NCBI GenBank assembly: GCA_021234155.1
Contig: JAJEKV010000002.1
Coordinates: forward strand, 23,390,942-23,454,941
DNA from: Isoetes taiwanensis
Lineage: Eukaryota > Streptophyta > Lycopodiopsida > Isoetales > Isoetaceae
Direction of reading: 5' to 3'
DNA: 64,000 nt
The notes beneath the pieces were generated by a model that was not told the DNA's origin, made no database searches, and was given only the letters and a program-made list of their open reading frames with translations. Shown one piece after another: positions 55,089 through 64,000 of this stretch. Every line of letters begins with the position of its first letter. Within the stretch, counting starts at the first letter, position 1. The translations under genes and the position numbers were made by a program.

Positions 55089-57343
55089 CTAGTAAATGTG
55101 TGCCCGACGTTGCCGGGCTAATGTCTTGGCTTGTGTTTTTAGTTGGCCTTTAACGCCCATTTGACAACAACACATGTTGAATGTTGGCAAGAATAGATAT
55201 GATTCGCTTTTGTGTTGTTGAAATTGTCTAATGACATTTTTTTTATCAATGTATTAACCTTGCGCTTATGTATTAACCTCACTAAAGCATGTATTTTTCA
55301 TGATAGTGGTACTCTTGTCCAACAGTCTTATGCATAAGAGGGTGCATGTTCATTACGTTATGCCTTAATAATTAAAAGTGACTTTAGCATGTATGATGAA
55401 GATGAAAGCACATTAACAGTTGACAATGTGGTGAAATTCGAGAAACAACATTGGCCTTAAACTCTTAAGTGCAAAAAGAGTTCTTTACGAATTGAGATGG
55501 CAAATAGCGAGTGTTGAGATGTCATTTGACTAATGAGATGTCATTTGACTAATGCTGAGTATTACCTATAGTGACACATTTATGAATCCATTCATTGCCG
55601 TTGCTTAGGTCAAATTTTAGGCCTTTTGTGTGCCTAAAACGGAGTATTAAACTACAGGTAGTTAGAAACCATAATCAATTCTAAGGCACAACATATTGGT
55701 AACTACACATCGTTGCAATAGTTTCCTTGAACACAGCATGCTTCCATTAGTGGGTTCAATTTTCTCGTCTAAATACAACGACTAAACCATGATTTCATTT
55801 GTGTTTGATGACGTAAAATATCAATTTGAGCTAGTGAGCTAAAGATAATAACTTCTTTGTTTTATTTGTCTTGCAGACATGTACTTGATAATAATTATGT
55901 GACCTCGGTGAAACTTGGCCACATAAAAAACATGGAGATAACTACAATAACTGGCCAACAATATTCTGGGCTTTTCAGAACTGACCAATTACTTGAAGTA
56001 CACTATTCAAACCTCCTAATAACAAACCTACGACATTATACTACTAAAAATAGTTGCATATCAAAGTTTCTTAAGTGCATTATTTTCAAAAGTATAATCC
56101 TTGACTTGGCTCTCATGTTTATTCATGTCTGCCTGCAAATACTAAATAACATCTGCAAATAGCCAACCTTCCACATGATACTATCAAAATTATTTATATC
56201 TATTTAGACACTAATTGAATTATCTCTACTTTGCCTCAGATTTTCAGTAATCCTTAACTCTGAGTTCAACTACAAATGATGGCTGACTAAAGACATGTCT
56301 GCTAGTAAGTAAGCCATAATTGCTAGTTATCAGCGTAGCAACTCTAGTCCAAACAAATTAGACCAAAACTATCAGCGACAATGAAACTCTGCAAGTTACT
56401 CAGCAACCTGCTGCTGCTTAAAGCTAATCATTACAGAATCATAATGCACTTTGGAACTTTAGACTGTCTTCAGAGACATAAAAATCAAACCTTTTGGAAA
56501 TCTTAAAGGAAGGCCCATTGCACTTTAAATTATCTTGGTAGTAATCTGGCAGGCAAGTACTCTGTTGCGGAGGTGTAATATGTCTGGCCATATGCTCTTC
56601 TACACAGGACAATTCATTAGCCTGCAAGGTTTAGAAGCAATGAGCTATTCAAAATTTTCAAGATTATTCTCATTGCAGAATTCAGTTTTACAATTTCGTA
56701 TTAAACTAACTCGGTCAGAGGATATTACCTATTGTGCAGGTGCTATAGCTGGGAAGCATGGTCTTGCATACGTCCAAAACATGTTCGTCATAAAAAGAAA
56801 TTTTTAAAATGTCTACATCTCAAAACCACCAATAATTTCAGCATAATATTTCAGTAATTTGTACAATGACAAATCAGATTAATACATGCAATAGAGTTTT
56901 ACACTATATGCTAGTGACATTATCATTTGAATGTTTGAACAACCTTGAAATCAGAATATATCTGTGTCTCAAGATATGATTCAATGTTCTGCATCAACAA
57001 CACAAACTATTAATAAATATGTAGTTAGAGAGTGCTTCTGGACACCTTACCGTAGTTAGTCACTATGCTCTTATACACCTTACTGTCAGTTATACCTTAC
57101 CGTCTTGGCATGAAAAAGCAGAAATGACGATCACTGAATCCAAAACGGAAGTATAAATAGCACTTCACCAGATTTTAAACATAAAATGTTTATTGGATAC
57201 CACATCTTGCAAAGCTGTTAGAGATGCAACTAAACAGACCTAGAGTTTAGAACTATTTTGATAAATGGTAATGGGAAGGCCATAGGAGTTTAATATTAGG
57301 TTTTCCAGCCACAATAAAGGGGGCAAATCATAGCCATATCCCT

Positions 57344-57752
57344 TAGGAACCAAAGAATTGCTGCTAGGAATTCTCCCTCCAGAATGGTGTCCCAAGAAGA
57401 AGATTTCTTTTCACATAGCCAGGGCCTGGACGATCTGGTCAATATGGAAAAGGAGGAATGCCCGAGTCTTTGCTGAGAATCAGGAGGTATTCATATCATC
57501 AACTCAGCTAGTTCACCTGGTACTTGAAAGACTTAAAAAATTTAGGCTAGCGTTTAAATGTGAAGAAGAGGTAAAGGAAGAAATATGGGGCACTTATTTT
57601 AATCTGGTCTAGATCGGGAAAGAGAATAGTACAAGCTGGAGCTAAGTAGCTACCCCCATCTCATATTCGTGGATGGGTGCACCTCTGCCATGTGGCTTTG
57701 TATCATTCTCTCTAAGTAAATAAAATCTTTTTTATCCCTCAAAAAAAAAAAA
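57344..57752 (+). mobile_element. LINE 3'-tail fragment in variant-B block of C6
   Basis: The same 5'-truncated L1 3' end as at 31829-32238. The frame reads PPEWCPKKKISFHIARAWTI and WKRRNARVF, a usual L1 C-terminal pattern, then an A-tract at 57741-57752. Confidence 0.65.
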
Positions 57753-58340
57753 CAAATAAGCCCTAACTTCCAACAAATAAGATACACTAGAATAAGGGCA
57801 ATTGGTAGCTTGCTTGCATGTGTTCCAAATGCAATGATTGAAACACCTTTAAGCATAGAACAAAATAAAATTTTCGAAAATGTGGCTTGGCTTGGTACCA
57901 TCTTCTTGGTACCATCTTCTCATGAAATCGCCATGAAATTGTAAATGGAGAGACAAATAATTATATTAATGAAATCAGTTATTTAATGCACTTTAGCTAC
58001 CAACAAAGGAAAAATCATTAACGTAAGAAGTTGCATTCTTGGCCTTCGTGCCAAACACACAAAATACAAAATGCATGATCATGTTTGGGAAGACAAGCAT
58101 AGAAGATACATGTTCAAAAGCCCATCAGATAAGACAAAGGAATTCGAAAGTAAGGGTCAATATTGGCTCATAATATAAGGTGTAATGATTTTGATAAGAC
58201 AACGTTCGTCGTCTCATCTAGACCATCATGGCATAAACTAATGCTCGATGCTTATACATGAACTATTAGATGAACACAAAAAAAATATGCATATTGTTAT
58301 TATCCATGGTTCTTGAACATAGTAAACTAATCTTCAAATC

Positions 58341-59341
58341 GCATCGATCCGCGACAGCGGATCGGCATTCTAGAATAGGGCGAGCATGCATGTCTTGCAT
58401 GCATGCGGGCGGCGCATGCCCTTTCTGGCTAGGGTTTCGCTATTTTAGGCGTGGTTCTGCATCTTCGTCTCATCGGCGCTCTTCTCTCAGCAGTACCTTA
58501 TTCTCTTTGATTTGTTTCCAGGCAGGGGAGGGGCTTCTTCCTGCCTGGTTTGGCCAAGTTGGCGTTTCTTTCTTGCTGTCCTTTTCCGGCCTTTAGCCTT
58601 TGTCCTGTGACCTTCGTCCTCGATCCTAGCTTGGAAGGAAGTTCTCTGGTATTCGGGCGGTTTGTTGGTTCATGCGAGCCCTATTCTAGAATCGCATCGA
58701 TCCGCGACAGCGGATCGGCATTCTAGAATAGGGCGAGCATGCATGTCTTGCATGCATGCATGCGGGCGGCGCATGCCCTTTCTAGCTAGGGTTTTGCTAT
58801 TTTAGGCGTGGTTCTGCATCTTCGTCTCATCGGCGCTTCCTTTTCTCTCAGCAGTACCTTATTCTCTTTGAACCCACCCTCCTCCCCTTCTTTGTTTATT
58901 GTATTGTGCATAAATTTTTGTTTATCATGTTCTTCTTCCACCCGCTGGGTGATGCTATCCTCTGGTATGTTTGTGTTGTCTCGTTTGTTGTGTTGGTGAT
59001 GTGCAGGTTCAGGTTGGCGAGCGGCATCTGTTTCGACTTCTCCATGCAGGGGTTTTTGGGAGCGATTTTTATGCCTTCCGTTTGTCTAAGCCCCTTGCCG
59101 AAGGCTTATCACTAGGGTTTTTCCTCGAAAACCCGAAAGGGCGGGGTTTTTTAATCCCGGTGATAAGCTTTCGGCAGGTACATCAGCCACTCATCTATTA
59201 GCATTGTATTTTTTGGGGTCCAAATGATATAATTGGATTTCCCCTTTATTTTTTGTGGATAGTTCGTATGTGTGCGGCTATCCACTGTCCACCATTGTAG
59301 AAAATCTGCTGGCGGTTTGTTGGTTCATGCGAGCCCTATTC
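58341..59341. mobile_element. 1-kb nested insertion of unknown type in C6
   Basis: C3 gives the empty site; a 7-bp direct repeat TCAAATC flanks the insertion (58334-58340, 59342-59348). Inside, a segment of about 170 bp is present twice (from 58341 and from 58694), and GGCGGTTTGTTGGTTCATGC is repeated at 58656 and 59311, so it looks like two related units joined in tandem. A palindrome (GCCCTATTCTAGAAT / complement) surrounds 58679-58731. A 19-bp stem (59094-59112 with 59160-59178) encloses a 47-bp loop. No terminal inverted repeats or proteins were found. Confidence 0.6.
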
Positions 59342-59664
59342 TCAAATCATGCCATTATTCATCTAGGGGTTTCAACAAACCATTACTATTTTTAATAAAC
59401 CAATAATAGTTTTAATAGACCACTATGGTACACAAGGCTTGTATTAAAACCATCTCATTAACCATAACCAGGTTTAGGAAACCATTGTAACATTAGAACT
59501 AGCAATAATAACCATGTTGTAAGCCATTATGAGTTTTGACAAACCACTATAGGTTGTGGTTTTCTTCTATCGAAAAAATTATTGTATGGAAAACCGCATC
59601 TATTATGGTTTTTGGATGATCTAATATTGTTTTTATATAGCAGTTCATTTTTGGGGGCCTTGTG
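59342..59664. other. Remaining spacer of the variant-B block (C6)
   Basis: Collinear with 32834-33142 of C3. Non-coding, with repeated AACCA/TGGTT words. Helitron sequence resumes at 59665. Confidence 0.5.
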
Positions 59665-61168
59665 ATAATATTTCAGTAATTTGTATAATGACGAATCAGA
59701 TTAATACTTCCTATAGAGTTTTACACTATATGCTAGTGACATTATCATTTGAATGTTTGAACGACCTTGAAATCAGAATATATCTGTGCCTCAAGATATG
59801 ATTCAATGTTCTGCATCAACAACACAAACTATTAATAAATATGTAGTTAGAGAGTGCTTCCGGACACCTTACCGTAATTAGTCACTATGCTCTTATACAC
59901 CTTACTGTCAGTTATACCTTACCGTCTAGGCATGAAAAAGCAGAAATGACGATCACTGAATCCAAAATGGAAGTATAAATAGCACTTCACCATATTTTAA
60001 ACATAAAATTTTTATTGGATGCCACATCTTGCAAAGCTGTTAGAGATGCAACTAAACAGACCTAGAGTTTAGAACTATTTTGATAAACGGTAATGGGAAG
60101 GCCATAGGAGTTTAATATTAGGTTTTCCAGCCACAATAAAGGAGGCAAATCATAGCCATATCCCTGCAGAAGCCAGATTAAGCAGAGCAATCAAAGCAAA
60201 ATAGAAAAATTCCGAATGTTAGTAGATATAGAAAGAAGTGCATAGAATTAGCAATGATGAAATAAAAACAGGGATATGTTCTTGATTTTTCCAACCGCTC
60301 TGTGAACTGTATTCGTGTATGAGGAAATGAGAAAGAACTGAGAATCCGTCTGTGAACTGAATTGAGAATTTATGAGGAAAATGGAGATAGAACAAAACTG
60401 ATAAAATGGATTTAGGTGCAACGAAATAGGAAGGTACTGCCATGCTGCAACTGCAGCTACTTACTTCCATTTGATAACCTTTGAGCTGTTTTAATCCTTT
60501 CTAGGCATTCAAAACCTGGGTGCTTTTTGGAATGTGGAGTAAGTATCATGGACAATATCATGCTCCAGTTTGCTCTCAAGTAGGGTCTGTAAGAAATTGG
60601 ATGCATTTGGAATGGTCACACAATCCAGAGTGCAGATTTATGGATTTACCTTCAGAACCTTCTCCGTCAATGCAAATTGTGTCTTCTTAACCTCAGATTC
60701 AGAACCTCCTCCGTCTAGATTGTGCCAATGGATTAACAACTTCAAAGACTATCTTGGCTGACATATCTTCTGGTAATGGCAGCCTTCCTTGCGTTACCCA
60801 GTACTCAAGGAGACCGACTTTTACTCCACATATAGCAGATCCCTGAGAAGAAAACCTGAGAAGAAACTTGGGCCATCAATGATAAGCTGGTAAGCCTGGT
60901 AGATCTTCCAAGATTCATAGCTATGGTAGGGCCGGATTTGAGTGGTACGCATGAGAAACAAATAAACAATAAGGATCTACCCGAGATTGGATAAACCAAT
61001 TTTTACTCCTTTAATAAGCCGATTTTCACCCTCGTGTCGAAATGTAGATGGCACGGAGAAACCTCAGAGAAATCTTGAATCTCGGCTTATGGCAGAGGAA
61101 TGATGGAGAGGAGAGAACGGAAAAAAAATGCTCCCTTCAAGAAAACGTACCCATTTTTTTTGGGGACG

Positions 61169-61200
<32 letters not shown>

Positions 61201-61317
61201 TAAAGCGAAAGTTACGTCGGAAATATTTTTGGATTCCAAAACTCACGCTTTTCGCCTGAAAAAGCGTTAGCGCCGGTGTTACATTGCCGGAAAAAAAAAA
61301 CATTTTAAGTAAGTAGA

Positions 61318-64000
61318 CTAGTAAATGTGTGCCCGACGTTGCCTGGCTAATGTCTTGGCTTGTGTTTTTAGTTGTCCTTTAAGGCCCATTTGACAACAAC
61401 ATATGTTGGATGTTGGCAAGAATAGATATGATTCGCTTTTGTGTTGTTGAAATTGTCTAATGACATTTTTTTATCAATGTATTAACCTTGCGCTTATGTA
61501 TTAACCTCACTAAAGCATGTATTTTTCATGATAGTGGTACTCTTGTCCAACAGTCTTATGCATAAGAGGGTGCATGTTCATTACGTTATGCCTTAATAAT
61601 TAAAAGTGACTTTAGCATGTATGATGAAGATGAAAGCACATTAACAGTTGACAATGTGGTGAAATTCGAGAAACAACATTGGCCTTAAACTCTTAAGTGC
61701 AAAAAGAGTTCTTTACGAATTGAGATGGCAAATAGCGAGTGTTGAGATGTCATTTGACTAATGAGATGTCATTTGACTAATGCTGAGTATTACCTATAGT
61801 GATACATTTATGAATCCATTCATTGCCGTTGCTTAGGTCAAATTTTAGGCCTTTTGTGTGCCTAAAACGGAGTATTAAACTACAGGTAGTTAGAAACCAT
61901 AATCAATTCTAAGGCACAACATATTGGTAACTACACATCGTTGCAATAGTTTCCTTGAACACAGCATGCTTCCATTAGTGGGTTCAATTTTCTCGTCTAA
62001 ATACAACGACTAAACCATGATTTCATTTGTGTTTGATGACGTAAAATATCAATTTGAGCTAGTGAGCTAAAGACAATAACTTCTTTGTTTTATTTGTCTT
62101 GCAGACATGTACTTGATAATAATTATGTGACCTCGGTGAAACTTGGCCACATAAAAAACATGGAGATAACTACAATAACTGGCCAACAATGTTCTGGGCT
62201 TTTCAGAACTGACGAATTACTTGAAGTACACTATTCAAACCTCCTAATAACAAACCTACGATATTATACTACTAAAAATAGTTGCATATCAAAGTTTCTT
62301 AAGTGCATTATTTTCAAAAGTATAATCCTTGACTTGGCTCTCATGTTTATTCATGTCTGCCTGCAAATACTAAATAACATCTGCAAATAGCCAACCTTCC
62401 ACATGATACTATCAAAATTATTTATATCTATTTAGACACTAATTGAATTATCTCTACTTTGCCTCAGATTTTCAGTAATCCTTAACTCTGCGTTCAACTA
62501 CAAATGATGGCTGACTAAAGACATGTCTGCTAGTAAGTAAACCATAATTGCTAGTTATCAGCGTAGCAACTCTAGTCCAAACAAATTAGACCAAAAACTA
62601 TCAGCGACAATGAAACTCTGCAAGTTACTCAGCAACCTGCTGCTGCTTAAAGCTAATCATAATAGAATCATAATGCACTCTGGAACTTTAGACTGTCTTC
62701 AGAGACATAAAAATCAAACCTTTTGGAAATCTTAAAGGAAGGCCGTTTGCACTTTAAATTATCTTGGTAGTAATCTGGCAGGCAAGTACTCTGTTGCGGA
62801 GGTGTAATATGTCTGGCCATATGCTCTTCTATACAGGACAATTCATTAGCCTGCAAGGTTTAGAAGCAATGACCCATTCAAAATTTTCAAGATTATTCTC
62901 ATTGCAGAATTCAGTTTTACAATTTCGTATTAAACTAACTTTCGGTCCAAAGGATATTACCTATTGTGCGGTGCTATAGACATTATCATTTGGGAAGCAT
63001 GGTCTTGCATACGTCCAAAACATGTTCGTCATAAAAAGAAAATTTTAAAATGTCTACATCTCAAAACCACCAATAATTGGCATAATATTTCATAATTTGT
63101 ATAATGACTAATCGATTAATACTTGCTATAGAGTTTTACACTATATGCTAGTGACATTATCATTTGAATGTTTGAACGACCTTGAAATCGTAATATATAT
63201 CATTGCCTCAAGATATGATTCAATGTTCTCGCATCAACAACACAAACTATTAATAAATATGTAGTTAGAGAATGCTTCCGGACACCTTACCGTAATTAGT
63301 CACTATGCTCTTATACACCTTACTGTCAGTTATATCTTACGTCTAGGCATGAAAAAGCAGAAATGACGATCACTGAATCCAAAATAATGGAAGTATAAAT
63401 AGCACTTCACCATATTTTAAACATAAAATTTTTATTGGATGCCACATCTTGCAAAGCTGTTAGAGATGCAACTAAACAGACCTAGAGTTTAGAACTATTT
63501 TGATAAACGGTAATGGGAAGGCCATAGGAGTTTAATATTAGGTTTTCCAGCCACAATAAAGGAGGCAAATCATAGCCATATCCCTGCAGATGCCAGATTA
63601 AGCTGAGCAATCAAAGCAAAATAGAAAAATTCTGAATGTTAGTAGATATAGAAAGAAGTGCATAGAATTAGCAATGATGAAATAAAAACAGGGATATGTT
63701 CTTGATTTTTCCAACCGCTCTGTGAACTGTATTCGTGTATGAGGAAATGAGAAAGAACTGAGAATCCGTCTGTGAACTGAATTGAGAATCTATGAGGAAA
63801 ATGGAGATAGAACAAAACTGATAAAATGGATTTAGGTGCAACGAAATAGGAAGGTACTGCCATGCTGCAACTGCAGCTACTTACTTCCATTTGCTAACCT
63901 TTGAGCCGTTTTAATCCTTTCTAGGCATTCAAAACCAAGGTGCTTTTTGGAATGTGGAGTAAGTATCATGGACAATATCATGCTCCAGTTTGCTCTCAAG
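61318..64000 (-). mobile_element. Helitron copy C7 (cut by the window edge)
   Basis: Begins at CTAG 61318 after C6 and runs as a normal unit to the right edge, about 0.7 kb short of its expected TC end. Small copy-specific changes lie near 62940-63230. Confidence 0.85.

Larger units (their letters stand above)
55089..61317 (-). mobile_element. Helitron copy C6 (variant B with 1-kb nested insertion)
   Basis: Carries the same LINE-tail block as C3 (57344-59664 here, including a 1-kb nested insertion). The region where C3 has the VQ/CNMT segment is intact here (near 56033-56060). Confidence 0.85.
7449..64000 (-). mobile_element. Head-to-tail tandem array of non-autonomous Helitrons (7 copies)
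   Basis: Read on the minus strand, each unit starts TCTACTTACTTAAAATG and ends with a GC-rich hairpin, 9 bases, then CTAG. These are Helitron terminal hallmarks (5' TC, 3' hairpin plus CTRR). At six junctions CTAG is followed at once by the next unit's TC, so the T that should be host DNA is the first base of the next copy. The leftmost 3' end (7449) is preceded by host A. The basic unit is about 3.4 kb; no RepHel ORF is seen, so the family is non-autonomous. Units also carry a shared set of short conserved ORFs, probably remains of captured exons. The right end lies outside the window. Confidence 0.85.

Noticed and set aside
1-64000. CRISPR arrays, bacterial operons, rRNA or tRNA genes
   Set aside because: The sequence is a plant nuclear transposon-rich region; repeats are transposon units, and no cloverleaf or rRNA was recognised.

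Overview
This is nuclear DNA from a flowering or other seed plant. It holds intron-split plant genes (a methylesterase-type hydrolase, a coclaurine N-methyltransferase-like gene, a VQ-motif gene) in AT-rich DNA packed with nested plant-type transposons: Helitrons, Ty3/gypsy LTR elements, L1-type LINEs and TIR elements. The species cannot be told from the sequence alone.

Layout. 1-1205: the 5' end of an LTR retrotransposon on the minus strand (LTR, primer binding site, broken gag start). About 1290-5458: a decayed L1-type LINE on the minus strand. 6129-7311: an apparently intact five-exon alpha/beta hydrolase gene of the methylesterase (MES/SABP2) family. 7449 to the right edge: seven head-to-tail copies (C1-C7, the last cut by the window) of a non-autonomous Helitron with a basic unit of about 3.4 kb. 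Each copy runs 3'-to-5' on the plus strand and abuts the next with no host base between them (junctions at 20758/59, 24732/33, 34796/97, 51706/07, 55088/89 and 61317/18).

The copies carry secondary insertions. C1 holds a 9.9-kb TIR transposon (9637-19543) with a decayed transposase and FCP1-phosphatase-like remains. C2 holds a 551-bp MITE. C3 holds a 4.9-kb segment with a VQ-motif ORF and a broken CNMT-like gene, probably captured host DNA. C4 holds a complete Ty3/gypsy chromovirus (36952-50465) with a 5-bp target duplication. C3 and C6 share a LINE-tail-containing variant, and C6 has a further 1-kb nested insertion.

The most striking object is the chromovirus in C4. Upstream of an ordinary gag-pol (CCHC, protease, RT, RNase H, integrase, chromodomain) it carries two extra ORFs, each behind its own TATA box and a pair of about 66-bp hairpin-forming repeats. 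ORF1 begins with the exact histone H3 N-terminus (MARTKQTARK) and ends, in the same frame, in a full histone H3 fold with several CENH3-like residues; about 320 charged residues lie between, interrupted by one TAG. ORF2 is unidentified, with a weak H2A-like pattern near its C-terminus. A retroelement coding for an H3-type histone as well as a chromodomain integrase is, as far as I know, undescribed. This copy has in-frame stops in ORF1 and gag-pol and frame changes in ORF2, so it is probably a defective but young copy; its LTRs differ at only about a dozen sites.
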